Shown piece by piece: positions 26,472-34,877 of a stretch of DNA of 64,000 bases (within the stretch, counting starts at the first letter, position 1; each line of letters starts with the position of its first letter). A program made the translations under genes and the position numbers. Source of the DNA: Devosia rhizoryzae (GTDB lineage: Bacteria; Pseudomonadota; Alphaproteobacteria; Rhizobiales; Devosiaceae); NCBI RefSeq assembly GCF_016698665.1, contig NZ_CP068046.1:3348001-3412000 (forward strand). The letters run 5' to 3'. The notes under the pieces are model-generated. The model was not told the DNA's origin. It did not search any database and saw nothing but the letters and a program-made list of their open reading frames with translations.

Positions 26472-27533
26472 GTGGAATATCGATTGCTGGGACGATCAGG
26501 CCTCAAGGTCTCGGTAATGACCATGGGAACCATGACCTTTGGCGGCAGCGAGCGGATCGGCAACACCGATCAAGCGAGTGCGGCGCGGCAGGTCGACATG
26601 TGCCTTGACGCCGGCATCAATTTCTACGACACCGCCAATGTCTACAATGCCGGCGTTTCTGAAGAAATTTTGGGCGAGGTGCTGAGCGAGAATGGGCGGC
26701 GGGAACGCGCGCTGGTCGCCACCAAGGTGCGCTTCAAGATGGGCGAGGGCCCCAACCAGATCGGGCTCAGCCGCCATCACATCATCGAGCAGTGCAAGGC
26801 CAGCCTCAAGCGGCTCAAGACCGACCATATCGACCTTTATCAGGTGCATGAATGGGACGGGCAGACGCCGATCGAAGAAACCATGGAAGCGCTCGATACG
26901 CTCGTGCGCCATGGGCATGTCCGCTATATCGGCTGCTCGAACTATTCGGGCTGGCATATCATGAAGGCGCTGATGGCGGCCGGTGCGCGACACGGCGAGC
27001 GCTTTGTCAGCCAGCAGATCCACTATTCGCTGCATTCCCGCGATGCCGAATTCGAACTGGTGCCGATTGGGCAGGACCAGGGACTTGGCATACTCGTCTG
27101 GTCGCCGCTGGCCGGTGGCCTGCTTTCGGGCAAATACCGTCGCGACAGCCAGCCGGATAGCGGCCGGCATGTCGGAGGCTTCCGCGAACCGCCGGTCTAC
27201 GATTGGGATAAGCTCTATGACATCATCGATGTTGTGGTGGAGATTGCCGAAGCGCGTGGCGTGTCCGGCGCGCAGGTAGCGCTGAGCTGGCTCCTGGGTC
27301 GACCGGGCGTGACCTCGGTGATCATCGGCGGTCGCAATGAGAAGCAGTTCGCCGACAACATTGCTGCTGCCGACCTGGTGTTGAGCGACGAAGAACGGGC
27401 GCGTCTCGACGCCGTGAGCCGTCCGCCGCTGCTCTACCCGTATTGGCACCAGTCGTTCACCGCGCAGGACCGGCTGAGCAAGGTCGATCTCGACCTCATC
27501 GCCCCCTATGCCGAGGAGTTCAAGCGTGGCTGA
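26472..27533 (+). CDS. Aldo/keto reductase
   Basis: A 353-residue AKR. The catalytic tetrad region is visible: [14 protein letters not shown] (Asp and Tyr), ALVATKVRF (Lys) and LYQVHEWD (His). NADPH binding is shown by the C-terminal [19 protein letters not shown] start at 26472 is supported by AAAGGAGG 6 nt upstream. It leads a tightly coupled operon with the FAH-family hydrolase and the helicase. Confidence 0.88.
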   Translation: MEYRLLGRSGLKVSVMTMGTMTFGGSERIGNTDQASAARQVDMCLDAGINFYDTANVYNAGVSEEILGEVLSENGRRERALVATKVRFKMGEGPNQIGLSRHHIIEQCKASLKRLKTDHIDLYQVHEWDGQTPIEETMEALDTLVRHGHVRYIGCSNYSGWHIMKALMAAGARHGERFVSQQIHYSLHSRDAEFELVPIGQDQGLGILVWSPLAGGLLSGKYRRDSQPDSGRHVGGFREPPVYDWDKLYDIIDVVVEIAEARGVSGAQVALSWLLGRPGVTSVIIGGRNEKQFADNIAAADLVLSDEERARLDAVSRPPLLYPYWHQSFTAQDRLSKVDLDLIAPYAEEFKRG

Positions 27534-28209
27534 TTTTCTGTTCGAGCCGCAGGCTCCAGTCGCCATTCCGATCGCACGGGGTGGGCAATTTGCGGTACGG
27601 CGCATCTATTGCGTCGGGCGCAACTATGCCGAGCACATCCGTGAGATGGGCAATGACGAACGCGATCCGCCCTTCTTTTTCAGCAAGCCTGCGGATGCCG
27701 TGATCACCGGCGGCGCACCTATGCCCTATCCGCCGCAAACGGCCGATCTTCATCACGAGATCGAACTGGTCGTAGCGATCGGCAAGGACGGGAGCGACAT
27801 CGCCGTCGAGGATGCCTTGGAGCATGTTTATGGCTATGCCGTCGGGCTCGACATGACCCGACGCGACTTGCAAGCTACTGCTAAGAAGGCCGGGCGCCCG
27901 TGGGAGATGGCCAAGGCTTTCGATTATTCGGCACCCGTTGGTGAGATCGAACCGGCCGAGTTTATCGGCCATCCGTCTCAGGGCGCCATCACGCTGCGGG
28001 TCAATGGTGACGAGCGCCAGCGCGGCGACCTCGGGGACCAGATCTGGAACGTTTCCGAGACCATTGCCGAACTCAGCCGCTTCGTGACGCTGCGGGCCGG
28101 CGACCTGATCATGACCGGTACACCTGCAGGGGTCAGTGCCGTCACGCGTGGTGACGTGCTTGAAGGGGCGATAGAAGGCGTTGGCACCGTACGGACGACG
28201 ATCGTCTGA
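27526..28209 (+). CDS. Fumarylacetoacetate hydrolase family protein
   Basis: A 227-residue FAH-fold enzyme of the YcgM/FahD1 type. It shows [27 protein letters not shown], the metal-binding [15 protein letters not shown] (HxExE) and a C-terminal [13 protein letters not shown]. Members act as acylpyruvases, oxaloacetate decarboxylases or isomerases. The GTG at 27526 (SD GAGGAG) overlaps the preceding stop by 8 nt; the ATG at 27508 is less likely. Confidence 0.87.
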   Translation: MADFLFEPQAPVAIPIARGGQFAVRRIYCVGRNYAEHIREMGNDERDPPFFFSKPADAVITGGAPMPYPPQTADLHHEIELVVAIGKDGSDIAVEDALEHVYGYAVGLDMTRRDLQATAKKAGRPWEMAKAFDYSAPVGEIEPAEFIGHPSQGAITLRVNGDERQRGDLGDQIWNVSETIAELSRFVTLRAGDLIMTGTPAGVSAVTRGDVLEGAIEGVGTVRTTIV

Positions 28210-29300
28210 TGGCGCCGGTCTGGTCCTCGCAGCAGGACGCGGCGCTGGTCGCCGTCTCCAAATGGCTCAAGGATCGGAACGGGCCGCAGGTTTTTCGCCT
28301 GTTCGGTTGGGCGGGGACGGGCAAGTCTACGCTCGCGGTGCATTTGGCGCAGGATGTACGGACCGTCAAATATGCGGCCTTCACCGGCAAGGCGGCTATG
28401 GTGATGCGAAAGCGCGGCTGCAAGGGCGCTCAGACCATCCATTCGCTGATCTATACGCTGGTCAGCGAAAAAGAGGGCGAGCCACGCTTCGTCCTTGATC
28501 CGGAATCGCCGGCGGCAGATGCCGACCTCATCGTCATCGACGAAGTCTCGATGGTGGACGAACAGCTCGGGGCCGACCTTCTGAGCTTTGGCACCAAGGT
28601 TTTGGTGCTTGGCGATCCGTTCCAGCTGCCGCCAGTGCAGGGAGCGGGATTTTTCGTCGCTACCGAGCCCGACATCATGCTGACCGAAATTCATCGGCAG
28701 GCGGCGGACAATCCGATCATCCAGCTGTCGATGGCGGTGCGTGAGGGCGGCTATCTCGAGCATGGCCGCTATGGCGAAAGCGTTGTCGTCGGCCGCAACA
28801 AGGTAGACCGCGACGCGGTGATGCAGGCCGATCAGGTGCTGGTGGGCCGCAACAAGACACGGCTGACCTATAATGACCGTTTGCGCGAACTGCGTGGCCT
28901 GCCGTTTCACGAGCCAGTCGTGGGCGACCGAATGGTCTGCCTCAGGAACAATCCGCGCAAGCGCCTGCTGAACGGGCAGATCTGGATCGTTACCGACACG
29001 ACGCGACGGTCCAACGGCAAATGGAGCCTGATGCTGGCCGATGACGAGGGCAAGGGTGAGACGCGCGTGCTCACGCACAAGGCGTTTTTCTCCGGCGAGG
29101 AGGAAGCCATGGCCTGGACGGAGCGACGCCAGTTCGACGAATTCACCTTCGGCTACTGCCTCACCGTCCACAAGGCGCAGGGCAGCCAGTGGGACAATGT
29201 TTATCTTTTCGACGAAAGCTTCGTCTTCCGCGAGGAGCGGGCACGCTGGCTTTATACGGGCATTACCCGCGCCGCCGAAAAGATCACCATCGTCAGCTAA
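28209..29300 (+). CDS. RecD-like AAA ATPase / DNA helicase
   Basis: A 363-residue superfamily 1 helicase. Motif I is GWAGTGKST, motif Ia YAAFTGKAA, motif II VIDEVSMVD, motif III LVLGDPFQLPPV, and the C-terminal UvrD_C_2 region has TVHKAQGSQWDNV and YTGITRAAEKITIV. It is much shorter than RecD2 and lacks N-terminal additions, resembling small Dda/Pif1-like helicases common in alphaproteobacteria and their phages. The start overlaps the FAH stop by one base (TGATG). Confidence 0.85.
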   Translation: MAPVWSSQQDAALVAVSKWLKDRNGPQVFRLFGWAGTGKSTLAVHLAQDVRTVKYAAFTGKAAMVMRKRGCKGAQTIHSLIYTLVSEKEGEPRFVLDPESPAADADLIVIDEVSMVDEQLGADLLSFGTKVLVLGDPFQLPPVQGAGFFVATEPDIMLTEIHRQAADNPIIQLSMAVREGGYLEHGRYGESVVVGRNKVDRDAVMQADQVLVGRNKTRLTYNDRLRELRGLPFHEPVVGDRMVCLRNNPRKRLLNGQIWIVTDTTRRSNGKWSLMLADDEGKGETRVLTHKAFFSGEEEAMAWTERRQFDEFTFGYCLTVHKAQGSQWDNVYLFDESFVFREERARWLYTGITRAAEKITIVS

Positions 29301-29453
29301 GACCCAACTTCAGCCAAGTTTGCTGCCTTTATGGGCGCATGGTCGCTTCTTAGCCTAACGGACAATCGGCTTTTGCCGATGAACGCTTGCGCTCGGAATG
29401 TCGTTACCCCATTGTCCCGATAGAGATTTTCCCAAACCTGCACGGAGGCGCGA

Positions 29454-31799
29454 ATGCACCATGACACCCCCCTGATCTCAACGATCGTCGCGGGTCTGGT
29501 GCTGGCCTTTATCTTTGGCATGATCGCCAACCGGTTCAGGATGCCGCCTTTGGTGGGGTATCTCTTTGCCGGTATTCTGGTCGGGCCGCATACGCCCGGC
29601 TTTGTGGCCGACCAGCAGCTTGGCTCCGAACTCGCGGAAATTGGCGTCATTCTCCTGATGTTTGGCGTGGGCCTCCACTTTTCGCTCAAGGACCTGATGA
29701 GCGTGCGGGCGCTCGCCATTCCCGGCGCCGTCGCACAGATGGGCTTTGCGACGCTGCTCGGCACCGTCCTGGGCCTGGTGCTGGGCTGGGAGCTGTTCGG
29801 CTCGATCCTCTTTGGGCTCGCGCTTTCGGTAGCCTCGACCGTCGTGCTGCTCAAGGCGCTGCAGGACCGGCGCTTGATCGAGAGCGAGCGCGGCCGCATC
29901 GCCGTGGGGTGGCTGATCGTCGAAGACCTGGCGATGGTCCTGGCGCTGGTTTTGGTGCCCGCCATCGCGAGCCTTAATGGCGGCGATACCGGGGTACACG
30001 ATCCATTCGTGTCCTTCGTTACGCGCCTGCTAGGTGTCGAAGTCGGCATTTGGGGCATTTTGATCCTGACGCTGATCAAGGTCGCGGCCTTTGTCGGCTT
30101 CATGCTGGTCGTGGGACGGCGCGTCATTCCCTGGGCGCTGCATGGCACGGCCCATACCGGCAGCCGTGAGCTGTTCCGGCTGGCTGTGCTGGCCATCGCG
30201 TTGGGCGTGGCCTTGGGATCGGCCGTGTTGTTCGGCGTATCGCTGGCGCTGGGCGCCTTCTTTGCCGGTATGATCCTTTCGGAAAGCGAGCTGAGCCACC
30301 GGGCCGCACAGGAAACGCTGCCGCTGCGCGACGCCTTTGCCGTGTTGTTCTTCGTTTCGGTCGGCATGCTGTTTGACCCCATGATCATCGTCACCCAGCC
30401 GCTTCTGGTGCTGGCGACGGTGTTCATCATCGTGGTCGGCAAGTCGTTGGCGGCTTTTGCGATCGTGATCCTGGCTCGACGACCGATCTCGACGGCGCTC
30501 ACGATTTCGGCCTCCCTGGCGCAGATCGGCGAGTTTTCGTTTATCCTCGCCAGCATGGGCGTGGCCCTGGCGATCCTGCCGCCCGAGGGCCAGGACCTGA
30601 TCCTTGCCGGCGCGCTGATCTCGATCGTGCTCAACCCTGTCGTGTTCATGGCGCTCGATGTGCTCAAGCCTCGGCTCGAAGCACGCGCTGGCTTCCGCCG
30701 CAGCTTCGAGCCCGATATGGCATCCGCCGACATGCGTCGCGAGCCGAGCATGGCGGCGCAGGGGCCGATCACGACGGATGCGCCGAGCATCGCCGCTGTG
30801 GATCGCGGTGCGCCCGGCGACGATGACGATACCGGCGAGCCGTCGCACCAGACCGGGCATACCGTGCTGGTCGGGTATGGCCAGGTCGGGCGGATCGTTG
30901 CTGCCGGCATCAAGACCGATGGTGGCGGGCTGGTGGTGATCGAAGATAGCGATCACGACGTTGCCGCCGCCCGCGCCGAGGGGTTCGAGGTGATCTTCGG
31001 CAATGCGGCAAGCCAGGACGTGTTGCGGCTTGCCAATCTTCCGGCTGCCCGAAATCTTCTCGTCGCCATTTCCAATGGTTTTGAAGCCGGCACGGTGTGC
31101 GAGAGCGGGCGCAAGCTCAATCCCGGAATTTCGATTATTGCCCGCGCCTATTCCGAGGAGGAAGAAAGCTTCCTGCGCGGGCTGGGTGCCTCGACGGTGA
31201 TCCGCGGCGAGCGCGAGATCGGCAAGGGCATTTTGCAGTTCCTGCGCAATGAAGGCGCGACGAGCATCGTGCCGGAAGCGAGCAAGCTGCCCCTCGGCGA
31301 GAACCTGGTGGCGAGCGCCGCAATCAGTGCCGCTGTGAGTGAACCCGAGCCGGTGGCCGAGAGCGTGCCGGTTGAGGCGGAGCCCGTGGTGGTCGAGCCG
31401 GTCGAGGTTATGAGCGAACCGAGCCTCGCAGCGCCGACGCCGGAAGCCGAGATCACCGTGGTCGAGGCTCAGCTGCCGCCGGCCGATGAGCCTGTGATCG
31501 ACCTGCCGCCGCCGGTGGAAGAGCCTGATGCCGATGATGAGATCGAAGCCGTCGAGGTCGTCGAGGCCGTGGTGATCGACGAGGAGACGGCAGCCGAAGT
31601 GGTGGTTGCCGCCGAGGCGGAGCCCGTGCCTTCGGCTGAGATCGTGCCGGTCCAGCCGGCGCCGGAAATCGGTGAGGCTCCGGCAAGCATCGATGAAGTT
31701 GTGCCCGCCCCAAAGGTCGCCAAGGCAAGACGGAGCCGCAAAAGGGCGCCAGAGGGCGATGGTGGCGTGCCGCCGGTGGAGCCGGAGACCAAGAGCTAG
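29454..31799 (+). CDS. CPA2 cation:proton antiporter with TrkA-N domain and long acidic tail (KefB/YbaL-like)
   Basis: A 781-residue protein. Residues 1 to about 400 form about 12 membrane helices of the Na/H exchanger fold (LVGYLFAGILVGPHTPGF, VASTVVLLKAL). A TrkA-N nucleotide-binding domain spans about 465-590 (HTVLVGYGQVGRIVAAG). From about 620 to the end the chain is Glu/Pro/Val-rich, acidic and low-complexity, ending in basic KARRSRKRAPE. E. coli YbaL is about 558 residues, so the tail is an addition. It is followed after 3 nt by an Rrf2 regulator gene. Confidence 0.85.
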   Translation: MHHDTPLISTIVAGLVLAFIFGMIANRFRMPPLVGYLFAGILVGPHTPGFVADQQLGSELAEIGVILLMFGVGLHFSLKDLMSVRALAIPGAVAQMGFATLLGTVLGLVLGWELFGSILFGLALSVASTVVLLKALQDRRLIESERGRIAVGWLIVEDLAMVLALVLVPAIASLNGGDTGVHDPFVSFVTRLLGVEVGIWGILILTLIKVAAFVGFMLVVGRRVIPWALHGTAHTGSRELFRLAVLAIALGVALGSAVLFGVSLALGAFFAGMILSESELSHRAAQETLPLRDAFAVLFFVSVGMLFDPMIIVTQPLLVLATVFIIVVGKSLAAFAIVILARRPISTALTISASLAQIGEFSFILASMGVALAILPPEGQDLILAGALISIVLNPVVFMALDVLKPRLEARAGFRRSFEPDMASADMRREPSMAAQGPITTDAPSIAAVDRGAPGDDDDTGEPSHQTGHTVLVGYGQVGRIVAAGIKTDGGGLVVIEDSDHDVAAARAEGFEVIFGNAASQDVLRLANLPAARNLLVAISNGFEAGTVCESGRKLNPGISIIARAYSEEEESFLRGLGASTVIRGEREIGKGILQFLRNEGATSIVPEASKLPLGENLVASAAISAAVSEPEPVAESVPVEAEPVVVEPVEVMSEPSLAAPTPEAEITVVEAQLPPADEPVIDLPPPVEEPDADDEIEAVEVVEAVVIDEETAAEVVVAAEAEPVPSAEIVPVQPAPEIGEAPASIDEVVPAPKVAKARRSRKRAPEGDGGVPPVEPETKS

Positions 31800-31802
31800 A
31801 CC

Positions 31803-32240
31803 ATGATCTCGCAAAAGGCCAAATATGCTCTTCGCGCGCTGGTGGCGCTGGCGCGCGCCGGGCGCGGGCAGAGCCGGATGATCGGTGAGATTTCGCGTGA
31901 CCAGGCTATTCCCAAGAAGTTCCTGGAGCAGATCCTACTCGAACTGAAACGCGCGGGGATAGTTTCGAGCCGCCGCGGGCGCATGGGCGGCTATGAGCTG
32001 GTGCGGGCACCCGAGGAGATCATGTATGGCGAGGTGCTGCGGCTGATCGACGGACCGATCGCGCCGCTGCCGTGCCTGAGCAAGATCGCCTATCGCAAAT
32101 GCGAGGATTGCAAGGACGAGGGATCCTGTGAGATCCGGCACGTGTTCGAGCGGGTGACGCTGGCGACGAGGGCGGTTCTGGACCGCACCAGTCTAGCGGA
32201 TTCGCTTAACCTGGAGGACATCTCGGTGGATGCGGCTTAG
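31803..32240 (+). CDS. Rrf2-family transcriptional regulator with Fe-S cysteines
   Basis: A 145-residue winged-helix regulator: YALRALVALAR at the start, ISRDQAIPKKFLEQILLELKRAGIV recognition helix and SRRGRMGGYELVR wing. Three cysteines in CEDCKDEGSC (about residues 98-107) match the iron-sulfur-binding loop of IscR/RsrR/NsrR-type members, suggesting redox, nitric oxide or iron sensing. It lies 3 nt after the antiporter gene. Confidence 0.88.
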   Translation: MISQKAKYALRALVALARAGRGQSRMIGEISRDQAIPKKFLEQILLELKRAGIVSSRRGRMGGYELVRAPEEIMYGEVLRLIDGPIAPLPCLSKIAYRKCEDCKDEGSCEIRHVFERVTLATRAVLDRTSLADSLNLEDISVDAA

Positions 32241-32242
32241 AG

Positions 32243-32342
32243 CCCCCACCCGGCCTCCCCCGTAAGGCGGGGGAGGAGCACCATCGAGTTCAACCCACCA
32301 GCCGGACTCCTCCCCCTTTTTCAGGGGGAGGTTGGGTGGGAG
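32243..32342. repeat. Nested palindromic intergenic repeat (CCTCCCCC type)
   Basis: Two hairpins, CCTCCCCCGTAAGGCGGGGGAGG-like at about 32254-32275 and CCTCCCCCTTTTTCAGGGGGAGG-like at about 32309-32331, are enclosed by outer CCACCC and GGGTGG arms. The element fills the whole gap between the convergent Rrf2 and purU genes and could terminate both transcripts. Confidence 0.75.
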
Positions 32343-32350
32343 TGCTTCCC

Positions 32351-33202
32351 TTACCCAAACACCACGGTTTTCTTTCCATTCAGCATCACCCGGTTTTCAA
32401 GGTGCAGCTTGACGGCGCGGGCGAGGACGCGGCTTTCAATGTCGCGGCCGGCTGCGACGAGGTCGTCGGGGCTCATGGCGTGGGTGACGCGGGCGGTTTC
32501 CTGCTCGATGATCGGGCCTTCATCGAGATCGGGGGTCACGTAGTGGGCGGTGGCGCCGATGATCTTGACGCCGCGCTCATGCGCCTGGTGATAGGGCTTG
32601 GCGCCCTTGAAACTTGGCAGGAACGAGTGGTGGATGTTGATCACCTGGCCAAAAAGCCGGGTGGAGAGCTGGTCGGAAAGAACCTGCATGTAGCGGGCGA
32701 GGACGACGAGGTCGGCGCCGGTGGACCGGACGATGTCGAGGATCTGCGCTTCCTGCTCGGCCTTGGTGTCCTTGGTGACGGGCAGATAGTGGAACGGAAT
32801 GCCGGCATCCTCGGCGATCTTGCGCGCTTCCTCGTGGTTGGAGATGACCGCGGCAACGTCGGCGTCGAGCCAGCCGACGCGGATCTGGTAGAGCAGATGC
32901 AAGAGGGTATGGTCGAATTTCGAGACCAAGATGGCGATACGCTTGCGGCGGCTTTCGTCGCTCAGCATGGTCTGCATGTCGAAGCGGGCGATCGGGGCCT
33001 TAAGGGCTTTTTCGATTGTTTCGCGGCTCATGCCATCGGGGGCAGCAAAGGCCAAGCGCATGAAGAAACGGCCGGTCTCGCGATCCCAGAACTGGTTGCT
33101 CTCGGCGATATTGGCGTTGAGCGCCGCCAGTTCGGTGGTGATGGCCGCAACGATGCCGGGACGATCGGCGCAAGAAAGGGTCAGGACGAAATTGGCCGAC
33201 AT
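32351..33202 (-). CDS. purU: Formyltetrahydrofolate deformylase
   Basis: A 283-residue enzyme: N-terminal ACT domain (FVLTLSCADRPGIVAAITTEL, residues about 5-85) and a formyltransferase-fold catalytic domain with AVISNHEEARKIAEDAGIPFHYLPV, INIHHSFLPSFKGAKPYHQA (catalytic asparagine/histidine) and the closing Asp motif DLDEGPIIEQE. It releases formate and tetrahydrofolate, balancing one-carbon pools. A hairpin terminator and a micro-gene precede it on the same strand. Confidence 0.93.
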   Translation of the reverse strand: MSANFVLTLSCADRPGIVAAITTELAALNANIAESNQFWDRETGRFFMRLAFAAPDGMSRETIEKALKAPIARFDMQTMLSDESRRKRIAILVSKFDHTLLHLLYQIRVGWLDADVAAVISNHEEARKIAEDAGIPFHYLPVTKDTKAEQEAQILDIVRSTGADLVVLARYMQVLSDQLSTRLFGQVINIHHSFLPSFKGAKPYHQAHERGVKIIGATAHYVTPDLDEGPIIEQETARVTHAMSPDDLVAAGRDIESRVLARAVKLHLENRVMLNGKKTVVFG

Positions 33203-33265
33203 GCTGGCTACCCGCTGAAATACTGGGCAGCGGTATCGATGGCTTGAGCCTTCCCGTCAAGGGAA

Positions 33266-33297
33266 ACAGAAAAGGCCCGCTCCTGCGAGCGGGCCTT
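33266..33297 (-). terminator. Intrinsic terminator between the micro-gene and purU
   Basis: On the minus strand an 11-bp stem (33287-33297 with 33272-33282, core GAGCGGGCC) with a 4-nt loop runs into TTTTCTG. The plus strand lacks a T-run after the same stem. It ends the transcript of the 33338-33409 micro-gene or attenuates read-through into purU. Confidence 0.8.
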
Positions 33298-33337
33298 CCC
33301 TGAGTTTTAAGGTCTCGAGCGACCTAGGAGGGGTGTT

Positions 33338-33409
33338 TTAGGTGAGATCACTCCCGACCGTCACACCAAAACCCAGAACGACCTCGAGCACCAAATTCTC
33401 ATGAGACAC
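33338..33409 (-). CDS. Candidate 23-codon micro-gene with an extreme Shine-Dalgarno
   Basis: A GTG at 33409 opens 23 codons ended by TAA. It is preceded by AAAGGAGGTGATCCA (33424-33410), a 15-nt perfect complement of the 16S rRNA 3' tail, with 7 nt between GGAGG and GTG. The predicted peptide starts Met-Ser-His-Glu-Asn-Leu, has a Val/Leu/Gly-rich middle and ends Gly-Ser-Asp-Leu-Thr. A longer in-frame version from ATG at 33475 (45 residues) has no SD. A good terminator follows 41 nt later. It could be a leader peptide for purU, a free small protein or a peptide precursor. I recognise no family. Confidence 0.5.
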   Translation of the reverse strand: MSHENLVLEVVLGFGVTVGSDLT

Positions 33410-33850
33410 TGGATCACCTCCTTTGCAATTGTTGAACATGACCGAAAGATGCGCCTCGTTTGCCGTCTTGTCCATAGACACGGTCGTTCACGATTTTTGT
33501 GATCGGCTCAAAGAGCGCTCCGCCTGCTTGAGGCAGGCCGAGAGGCCGGTCGGGATTGCCGCCGGTTGATGATCAGATGATGGTGCCCCGAGACGGCTTC
33601 CGTCTCGTGAGTAGTTAGTATGTGAGACGCAAGACGTCTCGGGGCGCCGGGCTTTCTGGCAGGCAGCGTCTTAGGGGATGATTACTCAAGCCCCGTCCGC
33701 GGACCCAGGATCCTCAACGATAAAGACCCCTCCCGACTGTCGCCGGGCGGTTGATCGTTGCAACCCCATCTCCACCCGGCTGATGGGGAGAATGTAGCGG
33801 AGGATTCGGGGGAGAGGATAAACGGGGTACATTGAGTTTGTGGAGAAGCC
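33410..33850. other. Non-coding stretch with several hairpins
   Basis: No convincing ORF of normal size. On the minus strand, upstream of the micro-gene, it holds short hairpins at about 33521-33538 (GCCTGC/GCAGGC) and 33489-33503, plus the alternative-pairing region at 33585-33645. It is best viewed as the 5' leader and promoter zone of the micro-gene/purU strand. The part from about 33650 to 33850 shows nothing I can assign. Confidence 0.4.
33585..33645. promoter_or_regulatory. Mutually exclusive hairpins (candidate RNA switch)
   Basis: GCCCCGAGACG (33585-33595) pairs perfectly with CGTCTCGGGGC (33635-33645). But GAGACG at 33590-33595 can instead pair with CGTCTC at 33601-33606, and a second GAGACG at 33624-33629 with CGTCTC at 33635-33640. 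So either one long stem or two small hairpins can form. If transcribed on the minus strand it would lie in the leader of the micro-gene. Function is inferred only from geometry. Confidence 0.45.
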
Positions 33851-34040
33851 GACACCCCCTTCCGAGCTGCGCTAAGGCGCGGGGCGCCTAAGCTTCGCTT
33901 GCCTTCCCCTCAAGGGGGAAGGGGGCATCGGGTATTTTGGACGATAATGCCAAACACACCGCGTTCACCTTCCCCCTCAGAGGGGAAGGCAAGCAGAGCT
34001 TGGCGACGGAGGAGCCTAGCGGCGCTCGGAAGGGGGTGTC
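33851..34040. repeat. 190-nt palindromic repeat, copy 1 (no gene inside)
   Basis: Terminal inverted arms GACACCCCCTTCCGAGC and GCTCGGAAGGGGGTGTC flank inner palindromes CCTTCCCCTCAAGGGGGAAGG and CCTTCCCCCTCAGAGGGGAAGG-like. The same family recurs at 43500-43666 and, as a half copy, at 44001-44078. It follows the potI stop by 26 nt and may stop that transcript. Confidence 0.8.
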
Positions 34041-34066
34041 TTCTCCGCGCGCTGAGACAAGATGGG

Positions 34067-34876
34067 CTATGCCCTCGCCTTCTTTGGTTTCGACCTGAGC
34101 TGAATGATTGTTGCTGCAAGCACGCCCAAAGCGACGATGCCGATGATGATGGTGGCCAAAGCGTTGACGTCGGGGGAGACGCCGAGGCGGACTTTCGAGA
34201 AGATGACCATTGGCAGGGTCGAGGAGCCGGGGCCGGAGACGAAGCTGGCGATGACAAGGTCGTCGAGCGACAGCGTGAAGCCGAGGAGCCAGCCCGAGAC
34301 GAGAGCCGGGGCGATGATGGGCAGAGTCACATCGAAAAAGGTGCGCAGGGGCGAGGCGCCCAGGTCCATCGCCGCTTCTTCGAGGCTGCGGTCGAAGTCG
34401 GAGAGGCGGGACTGGACGACAACGCAGACATAGGCCGTGCAGAAGGTGGCGTGGGCAATGACGATGGTCAGCATGCCGCGGCCGCGCGGCCAGCCGATCA
34501 GCGACTCCATGGCGACAAAGAGCAGCAGAAGAGCGAGGCCGGTGATGACGTCGGGCATGACCAGCGGAGCGGAGACCATGCCGGAAAAAAGCGTGCGGCC
34601 CTTGAAGCGGCGGAAGCGGACGAGGGCGACGGCGGCCAGGGTGCCCAGAACAAGGGCGATCGAGGCCGCGAGAGCTGCGATCTGGAGGCTTAGCCAGGCG
34701 GCGCCCAGCATCTGCGGATCACGGAACAGTTCGCCATACCATTTCAGCGAAAAGCCGGACCAGACGGTGACAAGCCGGTTTTCGTTGAAGCTGAAAATGA
34801 CGAGGCTCACGATCGGCGCATAAAGGAAGGAGAAGCCGAGCGCGGCAGCGATGGGGAGGAACCAGCCACGGCGCAT
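34067..34876 (-). CDS. potI: Polyamine ABC transporter permease (PotI/PotC-like)
   Basis: A 269-residue inner-membrane permease with six helices. The EAA loop EEAAMDLGASPLRTFFDVTLP contacts the ATPase, and SFLYAPIVSLVIFSFNENR opens the protein as in PotC/PotI. It starts one base after the potH stop. It is the last gene of potFGHI. Confidence 0.9.
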   Translation of the reverse strand: MRRGWFLPIAAALGFSFLYAPIVSLVIFSFNENRLVTVWSGFSLKWYGELFRDPQMLGAAWLSLQIAALAASIALVLGTLAAVALVRFRRFKGRTLFSGMVSAPLVMPDVITGLALLLLFVAMESLIGWPRGRGMLTIVIAHATFCTAYVCVVVQSRLSDFDRSLEEAAMDLGASPLRTFFDVTLPIIAPALVSGWLLGFTLSLDDLVIASFVSGPGSSTLPMVIFSKVRLGVSPDVNALATIIIGIVALGVLAATIIQLRSKPKKARA

Positions 34877-34877
34877 G

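Noticed and set aside
30030..31814. Minus-strand open frame of 594 codons over the antiporter gene
   Set aside because: Histidine/arginine-rich translation typical of antisense frames; the plus-strand antiporter is unambiguous.
33338..33409. PqqA-type precursor peptide for pyrroloquinoline quinone
   Set aside because: Length and a Glu-x3-Gly spacing are reminiscent, but the Glu and Tyr that are cross-linked in PqqA are absent and no pqqBCDE genes are nearby.
33405..33425. Fragment of a 16S rRNA 3' end on the plus strand (TGGATCACCTCCTTT)
   Set aside because: Only 15 nt match, nothing upstream resembles 16S, and the complement makes perfect sense as an SD for the minus-strand micro-gene.
33203..34066. 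tRNA or CRISPR in the largest gene-free stretch
   Set aside because: No cloverleaf with TTCGA-type arm and CCA-proximal stem, and no regularly spaced direct repeats.
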